Below are positions 8,283-14,753 of a DNA stretch of 14,753 nucleotides, piece by piece. Position 1 is the first letter of the stretch; each line of letters opens with the position of its first letter. A program made the translations under genes and the position numbers. Below the pieces are notes generated by a model that worked only from the letters and a program-made list of their open reading frames with translations, was not told the origin of the DNA and made no database searches. The DNA lies in the NCBI GenBank assembly GCA_025360565.1, contig JANYBY010000085.1, forward strand, positions 1 to 14,753, read 5' to 3'. Origin of the DNA: Bacteroidota bacterium. Lineage in GTDB: Bacteria; Bacteroidota; Bacteroidia; B-17B0; Aurantibacillaceae.

Positions 8283-9134
8283 ATGGCATTAAATACCAAA
8301 ACATTTGCTACCAGAACCTTAAGCGCTATTGTGTTTGGTATTTTGCTTATTGGAAGTGTTTATTGGAATTATTACAGTTTCAGTATTTTCTTTTTTGTGG
8401 TGGCCTTAACAGGTTTGCACGAATTTTATAAAATTGCTGAAAAATTAGGGGCAAAACCGTTTAAAATAACGGGATTTATTTGTGGTAGCATCATTTATAT
8501 GCGTTTTATTAATTTTTCTGATGTTGATCCTTTTGTGCTTTCCATCATTCAAAAATGTTTGAATTCGTTCATGATCATCATGCCTTTAATATTGTTTGCC
8601 CGTGCGCTCTTCAGTAAAAAAGAGCACTCCATAAAAGATACTTTATTTACCATTGGCGCTATTTTATATGTTGTATTGCCTTTCGGTTTATTGAACCAAA
8701 GCGCTTTTTTAAATAATGAAAGTTGGCAAACTTCGGATTATGACCCGAAATTAATTCTCGGAATTATTTTTTTGATCTGGAGCAACGATACCTTTGCTTA
8801 TATAGGCGGAAGCATTTTCGGAAAACATAAAATGATAGAACGTGTATCGCCCGGAAAAACCTGGGAAGGAACGATCATAGGTGTACTATTAACGTTTGCC
8901 TTGAGTTTTATTTTTGAACATTTTTGCAAATTAAATATTCCCTGGGCTGTTTTCGGTATAACTGTTCCAATACTTGCAACCATTGGCGACCTTGTTGAAA
9001 GCAAACTAAAACGTGAATCGGGAATTAAAGATAGTGGCAAAATAATGCCGGGGCACGGCGGAGTTTTAGACCGCTTTGACAGCCTTATTTTTGTGGCGCC
9101 TTTTGTTTTTGCGATCTTGTATTTTATATCTTAA
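8283..9134 (+). CDS. cdsA: Phosphatidate cytidylyltransferase (CDP-diacylglycerol synthase)
   Basis: The 283-residue integral inner-membrane enzyme makes CDP-diacylglycerol from CTP and phosphatidic acid, the branch-point precursor of bacterial phospholipids. The C-terminal family signature is complete at residues 240-266: SKLKR, then KD at 249-250, PGHGG at 256-260 and DRFD at 263-266, which carry the metal- and nucleotide-binding residues. About seven or eight hydrophobic segments are visible, starting at residue 12 or so. Length is normal for Bacteroidota CdsA. The ATG at 8283 is the only reasonable start; the next methionine is far inside. No Shine-Dalgarno-like sequence precedes it, and the promoter box ends four bases away. 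The gene diverges from rnpB, and its 3' end overlaps the next gene on the opposite strand by 11 bases. Confidence 0.95.
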   Translation: MALNTKTFATRTLSAIVFGILLIGSVYWNYYSFSIFFFVVALTGLHEFYKIAEKLGAKPFKITGFICGSIIYMRFINFSDVDPFVLSIIQKCLNSFMIIMPLILFARALFSKKEHSIKDTLFTIGAILYVVLPFGLLNQSAFLNNESWQTSDYDPKLILGIIFLIWSNDTFAYIGGSIFGKHKMIERVSPGKTWEGTIIGVLLTFALSFIFEHFCKLNIPWAVFGITVPILATIGDLVESKLKRESGIKDSGKIMPGHGGVLDRFDSLIFVAPFVFAILYFIS

Positions 9135-9414
9135 TGGAATGTACCCTGTGAATTGGAATAACCAACCCTTGTTTTAAGATCACTCTTTTATCAGTTACAC
9201 CCCACACGGTTGTTTCTACAACTTTTTTTGACTGATCATCCTCAAAATAAATTTTAATTTTTGAATGTTCCAGATTTCCAAGGGTTAGTGCCCTATCCAA
9301 CTCTCTTCGCCTGTCAACGATCTTTTCATGATCTTTTAAAACTTCGTGCGATGGAAATTTTAAGCCTTCTAATTTTTCTTTCTCAATCAATTCGTAGGTT
9401 GGTGTTGCAGTCAT
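9124..9414 (-). CDS. Conserved hypothetical protein, 96 residues
   Basis: This small soluble protein has no signal peptide or membrane segment. The first half is charged and helical (ELIEKEKLEG, then a block with HEKIVDRRRELDRALTLGNL). The second half appears to be a small beta domain (KIKIYFEDD, VVETTVWGVTDKRVILKQG, VIPIHRVHSIKI). I recognise the overall pattern as a widely conserved Bacteroidota family without known function; the threonine-rich strand followed by the IPIxRVH end is the most characteristic part. The start is the ATG at 9412-9414. The stop lies inside the end of cdsA, giving an 11-base convergent overlap. An 89-base gap separates it from the membrane-protein gene upstream on the same strand, and no perfect TAnnTTTG box is visible there. 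No function is assigned. Confidence 0.8.
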   Translation of the reverse strand: MTATPTYELIEKEKLEGLKFPSHEVLKDHEKIVDRRRELDRALTLGNLEHSKIKIYFEDDQSKKVVETTVWGVTDKRVILKQGLVIPIHRVHSIKI

Positions 9415-9503
9415 ATTGTGTGCTTTTAATAATGAAATAATAAGAGACCAAGGCCAAACTAATTTCAGCCGTTAATATTTACGAAAATTAACACTCAAGG
9501 GTT

Positions 9504-10052
9504 TCAGTTGTTAATATTTTTTATTTCGGACTCAAGGGCAATGTACAGTTCATTTATTTTTTGACTGCCAATTCTATAAATTAGTCCGCTTTTATCACAT
9601 AATTCAACGAAATCTTCGCCGCTGGTATAAAATCGGATAACTCCCTTATTATGCAGGTTATAAACGGCCCTTCTTAAAATACTTTTAACGTATCGGCCTT
9701 TTCGAATAGTAACAATGCTGTTTAATTCTATTTTAACTTTCCGTGCGGTCCAAAACCCGTCGAGGATCAATGTTCCCGCAAATACTTTTGTGTTAATATG
9801 TAAAATATAGGTTAAGCCCGCCGAAAGCGCAAGAATACTAATGCCAACAATAAAAAAAACAAATCCCGAACCACCCCCATCCTGAATAGGATATGATCCG
9901 ATCCTCAAAAAAGAAACCTGAACCGGCTTTGGATTTTCGCTCCAATAATATCCAATAAAACAAAACATGGCTAATAAATACCTTGTAACCATACTTAAAC
10001 GGTTATGCCCCATGTATTGTTTCTCTTCAAATAGTATTCCGTCCTTATTCAA
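9504..10052 (-). CDS. Two-helix membrane protein of unknown function, coupled to tilS
   Basis: The 182-residue protein has two hydrophobic segments, about residues 22-38 (VTRYLLAMFCFIGYYW) and 62-84 (FVFFIVGISILALSAGLTYI). A soluble, beta-rich C-terminal domain of about 95 residues follows (DGFWTARKVKIELNSIVTIR, VIRFYTSGEDFVELCDKSGL, YRIGSQKINEL). That domain looks like a small PH-like or membrane-associated fold, but this is a guess from strand pattern only. The preferred start is TTG at 10050-10052, which overlaps the tilS stop by eight bases (TTGAATAA) and suggests translational coupling. The only other early start is the ATG at 10011-10013, which would remove 13 residues including FEEKQY, a block I think is conserved in relatives. 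The function is unknown; similar proteins appear confined to Bacteroidota as far as I can recall. Confidence 0.75.
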   Translation of the reverse strand: MNKDGILFEEKQYMGHNRLSMVTRYLLAMFCFIGYYWSENPKPVQVSFLRIGSYPIQDGGGSGFVFFIVGISILALSAGLTYILHINTKVFAGTLILDGFWTARKVKIELNSIVTIRKGRYVKSILRRAVYNLHNKGVIRFYTSGEDFVELCDKSGLIYRIGSQKINELYIALESEIKNINN

Positions 10053-11364
10053 GTGCCAAAATTTTTAAAAATTGCTTTTTTTTAGGGTCAACTCTGTACC
10101 GTTCATCACTGCGGTAATCAATAACCCAAATAATTTCGCCGTTTCCGTTGATCAATAATTTCACTTCATTTCTATCTCCGGTATTTAATTTTTCATCTTT
10201 AAAAAAATCGCTCAGCAGCTTAGATCCCTTCATCCCAAAGGGTTTAAACCGATCTCCTGTTTGCGTGGCTCTCACCTTTAAAGGAAAAATTAATCGAGCT
10301 TCATCGATCAGTAATTCGTTTTTTTTTGGTGATGTAAAATGAGTTTCATTGGTAATTTTAAATAATGATTGCTTTTTAAATTCGTTTAAAGAGCTGATCT
10401 TTATTTCTTCAGTTTTTTTGTTTGTGTTTTCAGAAATGATTAATTCATTTCTTTCAATATTCAATTTAAATTTTCCGGAAGTGAACACTTTACCCGGATC
10501 TTTATCATGGGCAATATTATTTAAAATATTTTGCTGCTGCGTTTTAGTAAAACCATACGGAGAAAGCAAAAAGTGCAAAAGGGTTTCTTTGTGTTTTTCG
10601 AATTTTAATTTATTTTTATCAATACTAACCGATCCGTTCCTGTTTTTAACCAGTCTCAATCCGCTTTCCATCAAATGATCCTTTACAATACCTGCTTCTT
10701 GCCGGAAACGAAAACTGTTCTCTAAAAAAGTGGTTTCAAGCGAATTATTTAATTTTTTTAATAGGGGAATAACCTTTAATCTTAAATAATTACGCTCGTA
10801 TTTATCTTCCAAATTACTTTTGTCCAGTCTGAATTTTATTTTTTTAGTTTTGGCAAAGCTTATAATTTCCTGTTTTGAGAACGGAAGTAAGGGCCTAATT
10901 GCAATATCACTTTTTTCACGAATACCATGAAGCCCTTTAATACCGGTACCTCGAAGCAGATTAATAAGAACAGTTTCAATTAAATCGTCGGCATGATGGG
11001 CCGTAATTAAGTGCTCAAATTTTTCTTTTTCAATCAATTCAAAGAACCAACTATACCTCAAAGTACGGGCGGCCATTTGAACGCTAACTTTATGTGTTTT
11101 GCAATATTTTTTTACATCAAACTGAATAGTGTGAATTTTTATGCCAAGTTTTTTTGCAAGAGCAATACAAAACTTTTCATCGGAATCGCTTTCTTTTCCT
11201 CTTAATTTAAAATTACAATGCGCTAAAGTAAAATCATATTTACCGGCTTTTAAAAGATGCGCCAAAACAACCGAATCTACTCCGCCGCTTAAGGCCAAAA
11301 GCAGTGTCTTTTTTCTATTAAAAAGCTGCTTTTTATTTATGTTCGATTCGAATTCTTTTTGCAC
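10045..11364 (-). CDS. tilS: tRNA(Ile)-lysidine synthase
   Basis: The 439-residue enzyme attaches lysine to C34 of the CAU-anticodon tRNA-Ile, using ATP, so that the tRNA reads AUA and is charged with isoleucine. The N-type PP-loop ATP-binding motif SGGVDS is at residues 26-31. AHCNFKLRG at 48-56 and AHHADD at 122-127 are also characteristic of the family. The C-terminal tRNA-binding domain is present, with the block VRATQTGDRFKPFGMKGSK and then FKDEKL. The length matches the two-domain form with a C-terminal extension. The start is a GTG at 11362-11364, four bases after a perfect TACCTTTG promoter box. The stop overlaps the start of the membrane-protein gene. The gene is expected to be essential. 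Confidence 0.95.
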   Translation of the reverse strand: MQKEFESNINKKQLFNRKKTLLLALSGGVDSVVLAHLLKAGKYDFTLAHCNFKLRGKESDSDEKFCIALAKKLGIKIHTIQFDVKKYCKTHKVSVQMAARTLRYSWFFELIEKEKFEHLITAHHADDLIETVLINLLRGTGIKGLHGIREKSDIAIRPLLPFSKQEIISFAKTKKIKFRLDKSNLEDKYERNYLRLKVIPLLKKLNNSLETTFLENSFRFRQEAGIVKDHLMESGLRLVKNRNGSVSIDKNKLKFEKHKETLLHFLLSPYGFTKTQQQNILNNIAHDKDPGKVFTSGKFKLNIERNELIISENTNKKTEEIKISSLNEFKKQSLFKITNETHFTSPKKNELLIDEARLIFPLKVRATQTGDRFKPFGMKGSKLLSDFFKDEKLNTGDRNEVKLLINGNGEIIWVIDYRSDERYRVDPKKKQFLKILALE

Positions 11365-11368
11365 GGGG

Positions 11369-11395
11369 CAAAGGTAATAAAATGCCTCACATCAA
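11369..11395 (-). promoter_or_regulatory. Promoter of tilS (TACCTTTG four bases before GTG)
   Basis: The minus strand reads TACCTTTG at 11376-11369, identical to the cdsA box and also four bases before the start codon (here GTG). A TTG at 11393-11395 lies 16 bases upstream; that spacing is slightly short, and a TTA three bases further upstream gives 19. Transcription should begin at or near the start codon, so the mRNA would be leaderless or nearly so. Confidence 0.68.
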
Positions 11396-11435
11396 TAAAG
11401 GAAGGGATTATGTTAGATTTTATTAAATTTTAGTC

Positions 11436-11526
11436 AAAAACCGATAATAGTAATAGTATAAATACAATAAAAACCGATAATATTAATAGTATAACTATAT
11501 AAAAAACCGATAATATTGATAATATA
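11436..11526. repeat. Three-copy direct repeat with exact 33-base period (operator- or iteron-like)
   Basis: Three copies of a roughly 25-base unit with core AACCGATAATA followed by an ATA-rich tail begin at 11436, 11469 and 11502. The CCGATAATA core recurs at 11441, 11474 and 11507, exactly 33 bases apart. Copies 1 and 2 are almost identical; copy 3 differs in its tail (ATTGATAATAT). The eight-base linkers are not conserved. The third copy contains the -33 TTG (11516-11518) of the ATPase promoter, so a protein bound to the array would be placed to control that promoter. The array lies between divergent tilS and the ATPase gene. Confidence 0.85.
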
Positions 11527-11546
11527 GAATTAAAATAGTACATTTG
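11516..11546 (+). promoter_or_regulatory. Promoter of the DUF4143 ATPase gene (TTG-N20-TACATTTG)
   Basis: TTG at 11516-11518 is followed by exactly 20 bases and then TACATTTG at 11539-11546, matching both elements of the Bacteroidota consensus. The box ends three bases before a GTG at 11550-11552. The TTG at 11544 is part of the box and therefore a poor start codon, which supports GTG 11550 as the start of a leaderless message. Confidence 0.75.
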
Positions 11547-11549
11547 GGG

Positions 11550-12764
11550 GTGAAGGAAATTGTAAGGACTGAGAATCCGCGCTTATCAAAACATCTTGAT
11601 GCGCCTGAAGTTACCCTGCTTACAGGGTCTCGGCAGGTAGGTAAAACCACGCTTATGCGGCAATTACAAGAAAAGCTTCAAAGCCGGGATAAGGAATTTT
11701 ATCATTTTAACTTGGAATTTGAAAACTATTTACATGCCTTTAACGAAAACCCACTCCATATTTTTGATTTTGTCCCTAAAAAAAAAGGAAAAAAAACAAT
11801 TGTATTTATAGATGAGATACAGTACCTCAAAAATCCCAGCAACTTTTTAAAACTACTTTATGATGAATTTAAAGATAATATAAAGTTGGTAGTTACGGGC
11901 AGCTCCGCTTTTTATATAGATGAAAAATTTAAAGATAGTTTGGCCGGAAGAAAACGCTTGTTTCATATAAAACCAATTTCCTTTGCCGAATTTGTTCTAT
12001 ATAAAAAAGGTAAAGATCATTTTAGTTATTTGGCAAAAGGCCTTCAGTCAAAAAATAACATTCCGTTATTACTTTGCCCTCAAATGGAAGGTCTGTTTGA
12101 TGAATACCTGATCTTTGGGGGCTATCCGGCCGTTGTAAAAACAAACGATGTACAGGAAAAAATTGATATTCTTACCGAAATATCAACCTCTTACGTTCAA
12201 AAAGACCTATTTGATAACGGTGTACGAAAAAGCAGTGAATTCAGAATGATGCTTGAATTAATGTCAGCTCAATGCTGCGGACAACTAAATGTAAATGATC
12301 TAAGCAAAATGGTTAAAGCAACCGTTCCCACAATAAATAATTATTTGCATTTACTCGAAAAGTCATTTCATATTACTCTAGTAAAACCGTTCTATAACAA
12401 TTATTCAAAAGAATTAGTTAAAATGCCGAAGCTTTTTTTTCAAGATAATGGATTTAGAAATGCTTTACTAAATAATTTTAACCGTTTAAATTTAAGAATC
12501 GATAAAGGTATTTTACTCGAAAATCAAGCGTTGCAACAACTATTACAACATTACAAAGATTACGATATTAAATACTGGCGAACCACCGAACAAAACGAGG
12601 TTGATTTTGTTTTAAAAGATAAAAAGGCTCTTGAAATAAAATTTAAGCAAGATGAGTTCAAAGAAAGTAAATATAAACTGTTTAGAAGTATCTATAAAGA
12701 TCATGATTTTTTGGTTGGCTCTTTTAAAAAAGAAAGAAATAAATTAGCAGTTTGGGAAATTTAA
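11550..12764 (+). CDS. AAA_14 / DUF4143 ATPase with nuclease-like C-terminal motif
   Basis: The protein has 404 residues from the preferred GTG start. The Walker A motif GSRQVGKTT lies at residues 26-34 and Walker B IVFIDEIQYL has its acidic pair at D88-E89. A sensor-like VVTGSS follows, then AGRKRLFHIKPISFAEF, typical of the AAA_14 family. The middle of the protein (about 195-290) includes a predicted winged-helix-like segment (VNDLSKMVKATVPTINNYLH). The C-terminal DUF4143 part ends in WRTTEQNEVDFVLKDKKALE; E350, D352 and the E362-x-K364 motif resemble a PD-(D/E)XK nuclease-like core. This family is abundant and patchily distributed in bacteria and archaea, and its cellular role is not established. 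The gene has its own promoter and repeat array. An in-frame TTG at 11544 is the alternative start and would add two residues. Confidence 0.88.
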   Translation: MKEIVRTENPRLSKHLDAPEVTLLTGSRQVGKTTLMRQLQEKLQSRDKEFYHFNLEFENYLHAFNENPLHIFDFVPKKKGKKTIVFIDEIQYLKNPSNFLKLLYDEFKDNIKLVVTGSSAFYIDEKFKDSLAGRKRLFHIKPISFAEFVLYKKGKDHFSYLAKGLQSKNNIPLLLCPQMEGLFDEYLIFGGYPAVVKTNDVQEKIDILTEISTSYVQKDLFDNGVRKSSEFRMMLELMSAQCCGQLNVNDLSKMVKATVPTINNYLHLLEKSFHITLVKPFYNNYSKELVKMPKLFFQDNGFRNALLNNFNRLNLRIDKGILLENQALQQLLQHYKDYDIKYWRTTEQNEVDFVLKDKKALEIKFKQDEFKESKYKLFRSIYKDHDFLVGSFKKERNKLAVWEI

Positions 12765-12778
12765 TTTAAGTAAATTTG
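12752..12778 (+). promoter_or_regulatory. Promoter of kmo (TAAATTTG three bases before ATG)
   Basis: TAAATTTG at 12771-12778 matches the -7 consensus and ends three bases before the ATG at 12782. A TTG at 12752-12754 lies 16 bases upstream as a possible -33 element, overlapping the last codons of the ATPase gene. kmo therefore probably has its own leaderless transcript rather than depending only on read-through from the ATPase gene. Confidence 0.65.
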
Positions 12779-12781
12779 ATC

Positions 12782-14125
12782 ATGGAAAAAAACGTAACAA
12801 TAGTGGGTGCCGGCCTGGTTGGCTCTTTACTTTCAATATATTTAGCAAAGCGCGGTTATAAAATAAATATTTACGAACGCCGCGCCGATATGCGCAAAAT
12901 TAAAATGAACGCAGGCAAATCCATCAACCTGGCATTGAGCGACCGCGGTTGGAGAGGCCTTGCGGGCGTTGGCATATCCGATGAAATAAAAAAAATTGCC
13001 ATTCCAATGTATGGAAGGCAAATTCATCACAAGGACGGAACAACTGTTTTTCAAAAATACGGTAAAGATGAACAAGCCATTTATTCAGTTTCGCGAGCCG
13101 AAATAAATATGCGCTTAATGGATCTTGCCGAACAACAAAAAAATGTGAAGATCCATTTTGACAAGCGCTGCTCGCACATTAACCGCGCTACGTTGGAATG
13201 TGAATTTATTAACGATTCAACGCAGCAAACCGTTAAACAAAACGCCGATATGATCTTTGGTGCAGATGGTGCCTTTGCCTCATCGCGTTTAAACATGCAG
13301 CTTAGCAGCGATAGGTTTGAATATAACCAGCATTATATTGATTGCGGTTATAAAGAATTAATTATTCCTCCCGGTGCCGGAGAAAAATTTTTATTAGAAA
13401 AAAACGCCCTTCACATTTGGCCTCGCGGCAGTTTTATGATGATAGCCCTGCCCAATTTAGACGGTAATTTTACCTGTACTTTATTTTTACCTTTTGCAGG
13501 GGAAAGATCCTTTAAAAATTTACAAACCAAAGATGCGGTATCAAAATTTTTCAATGAAGAATTTCCCGACGCGGTTCCTTTAATGCCAACCCTACTTGAA
13601 GATTTTTTTGCAAACCCCGTCTCATCTCTTGTAACTGTAAAATGTTTTCCGTGGACCTTTGATAATAAGATCGCGCTGATAGGCGACGCGGCCCACGCCA
13701 TTGTGCCTTTTTACGGGCAAGGTATGAATTGCGGTTTTGAAGATTGTGTGGTTTTAAATGAGCTCATTGATAAACACAAAGAGGATTGGAATAAAATTAT
13801 GCCCGAATATCAAAATCTTCGTAAACCTGATGGGGACGCTATTGCAGACATGGCCATTGCCAATTTTATTGAAATGCGCGATAAAACGGCAGATCCAAAA
13901 TTTTTATTACAGAAAAAAATTGAAGCGAAATTTTCTCAAAAATACCCTGATAAATGGATCCCCTTTTACAGCATGGTTACTTACAGTCCGCACATACGCT
14001 ATAGTACCGCATTGCAGGAAGGCACAAGGCAGCAGGCTATAATGGATAAGGTAATGGCATTGCCCGGGATTGAAAAAAATTGGGAAAGCGAAGAAGTGGA
14101 GAAAAAGATGCTCGATTATTTGTGA
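12782..14125 (+). CDS. kmo: Kynurenine 3-monooxygenase
   Basis: This 447-residue FAD-dependent aromatic hydroxylase converts L-kynurenine to 3-hydroxykynurenine with NADPH and O2, in tryptophan breakdown and the eukaryote-like route to quinolinate and NAD. The N-terminal Rossmann motif GAGLVG is at residues 9-14, followed by the acidic end IYERR. Family blocks GKSINLALSDRGWRGL and PMYGRQIHHKDG, and the second FAD motif GDAAHAIVPFYGQGMNCGFE starting at residue 301, are intact. The C-terminal part ends without a clear strong membrane anchor, as in other bacterial homologues. ATG 12782 is chosen because the upstream TTG at 12776 lies inside the promoter box. No other kynurenine-pathway gene is visible in the window. 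Confidence 0.95.
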   Translation: MEKNVTIVGAGLVGSLLSIYLAKRGYKINIYERRADMRKIKMNAGKSINLALSDRGWRGLAGVGISDEIKKIAIPMYGRQIHHKDGTTVFQKYGKDEQAIYSVSRAEINMRLMDLAEQQKNVKIHFDKRCSHINRATLECEFINDSTQQTVKQNADMIFGADGAFASSRLNMQLSSDRFEYNQHYIDCGYKELIIPPGAGEKFLLEKNALHIWPRGSFMMIALPNLDGNFTCTLFLPFAGERSFKNLQTKDAVSKFFNEEFPDAVPLMPTLLEDFFANPVSSLVTVKCFPWTFDNKIALIGDAAHAIVPFYGQGMNCGFEDCVVLNELIDKHKEDWNKIMPEYQNLRKPDGDAIADMAIANFIEMRDKTADPKFLLQKKIEAKFSQKYPDKWIPFYSMVTYSPHIRYSTALQEGTRQQAIMDKVMALPGIEKNWESEEVEKKMLDYL

Positions 14126-14164
14126 TCACCTTCTCCGCCCTCTTAATACTCATACAAAAAAAGT

Positions 14165-14668
14165 ATGCAGACAAAAACTAAGATCTCTACAATATTTGAT
14201 AGTACTTTGGAAAGGGCTTTTAAAAGCCCAATGCTCTGTGATATTACCAAAGTGCACAAGGGATATGGCATTACGCCAAGGGTGACACATTGCACAGAAG
14301 ATGAAAGTTGGGGAAAAGTTGGTGGCAGCAGGAAAGTACATTTAGGAAAATCTATGGTAGTTAAAGGCGGCGAAACTTCGCTCGACAAAGTATTAGCTAG
14401 AGAAGAAAACCATTATTGGAAAATTGAGATCTGTGAATTTAGTTCGTGGATGTTTGGTTTTGAAAAATTTCAAGGAGAATGGATAACTGATCAACTACCC
14501 AATGGTAAAATTGAAGTGCAATATATTTACACATTGTTTTCAAACGGTATACTGTTTTATCCTTTTCATTTTTTGTTCACTAAACTAATATGGCGAAATT
14601 ATATGAGGCATGTATTAGAAAATGTTAGGCAATTAGCAATGAGTAAAGATCCTTATCTAACCGAATAA
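14165..14668 (+). CDS. SRPBCC-like (START/Bet v1 fold) hypothetical protein
   Basis: The 167-residue protein starts 39 bases after kmo and has no TAnnTTTG box of its own, so it is probably co-transcribed with kmo. It has a START-like pattern: an N-terminal strand and helix with LERAFKSPMLCDITKVHKGY, then an antiparallel strand series (SRKVHLGKSM, YWKIEICEFSSWMFGFEKFQ, GEWITDQLPNGKIEVQYIYT) and a long C-terminal amphipathic helix (KLIWRNYMRHVLENVRQLAM). I recognise this as a conserved Bacteroidota family of SRPBCC type, which usually binds hydrophobic ligands in a central cavity, but no ligand or reaction is known for it. The start ATG at 14165 gives a normal length. The SRPBCC assignment rests on fold-like pattern and memory rather than on a diagnostic motif. 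Confidence 0.75.
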   Translation: MQTKTKISTIFDSTLERAFKSPMLCDITKVHKGYGITPRVTHCTEDESWGKVGGSRKVHLGKSMVVKGGETSLDKVLAREENHYWKIEICEFSSWMFGFEKFQGEWITDQLPNGKIEVQYIYTLFSNGILFYPFHFLFTKLIWRNYMRHVLENVRQLAMSKDPYLTE

Positions 14669-14728
14669 AAATATTAAGATCTTTTTTTTTAATCATGAAC
14701 CCAATCCGATAACAACAAGCCTCTGAAA

Positions 14729-14753
14729 ATGATAAAAGACGAAGCGTTTTTAA
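14729..14753 (+). CDS. Possible start of a further gene, cut by the window edge
   Basis: An ATG at 14729 opens a frame (MIKDEAFL) that stays open to the end of the window, only eight codons. The preceding bases contain a T tract (14682-14690) after the palindrome AAGATCTT, which could be a weak terminator of the SRPBCC gene. Nothing else supports this start, so it is only a placeholder. Confidence 0.25.

Noticed and set aside
11436..11526. CRISPR array
   Set aside because: There are only three imperfect AT-rich units with eight-base linkers, far too short for spacers, and no cas genes are present.
11544..11549. TTG at 11544 as start of the DUF4143 ATPase gene
   Set aside because: The TTG is the end of the TACATTTG promoter box; GTG 11550 lies at the expected transcription start.
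12776..12781. TTG at 12776 as start of kmo
   Set aside because: It is part of the TAAATTTG box; the ATG at 12782 gives the normal N-terminus directly before the Rossmann motif.
13758..14042. 94-codon frame on the plus strand inside kmo
   Set aside because: It is in another frame of a strongly conserved gene and shows no independent features.
14676..14690. Strong intrinsic terminator after the SRPBCC gene
   Set aside because: AAGATCTT followed by nine or ten T residues has too weak a stem to call with confidence; it is mentioned only as possible.

Overview
The window looks like a chromosomal segment of a low-GC member of the Bacteroidota. The evidence is a type IX secretion (T9SS) locus with a type B sorting domain and a PorP/SprF-like outer-membrane protein, Bacteroidota-type -7 promoter boxes (TAnnTTTG), a lone kynurenine 3-monooxygenase gene, and several small conserved families that I associate with this phylum. 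No phage, plasmid, insertion sequence, tRNA or CRISPR array is visible.

Layout. Bases 1-1320 (+) hold the 3' part of a subtilisin-like (S8) protease whose start lies before the window. Bases 1321-1428 are a short convergent intergenic region holding a REP-like palindromic element. Bases 1429-7753 (-) form a tightly overlapping three-gene T9SS cell-surface operon. In transcription order it has a secreted 1255-residue multi-PKD protein with a type B C-terminal sorting domain, a TPR plus PD40-propeller protein that resembles PorE but lacks the OmpA domain, and a PorP/SprF-family protein. The RNase P RNA gene (rnpB, -, about 7771-8138) sits only 17 bases before the first of these genes. From 8283 the phosphatidate cytidylyltransferase gene cdsA (+) diverges from rnpB. 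It ends in an 11-base tail overlap with a small conserved gene of unknown function (-). Next come a two-helix membrane protein of unknown function (-) that overlaps the end of tilS (-). From 11550 (+) follow an AAA/DUF4143 ATPase, kynurenine 3-monooxygenase (kmo) and an SRPBCC-like protein.

How the genes work together. The surface operon reads as one unit: a large adhesin-like cargo, its presumed PorP/SprF partner for type B export or anchoring, and a periplasmic or outer-membrane accessory protein. The rest is mostly housekeeping: RNase P, phospholipid synthesis, tRNA-Ile lysidinylation and kynurenine oxidation. The ATPase is an accessory type and carries its own operator-like repeat array.

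The most interesting signals are regulatory. Four protein genes (cdsA, tilS, the ATPase gene, kmo) have a perfect TAnnTTTG box ending only 3 or 4 bases before the start codon, which predicts leaderless or near-leaderless mRNAs. rnpB has a near-match box at the same distance from its RNA 5' end. A three-copy repeat with an exact 33-base period lies directly on the ATPase promoter. The adhesin operon has no recognisable promoter between rnpB and its first gene.
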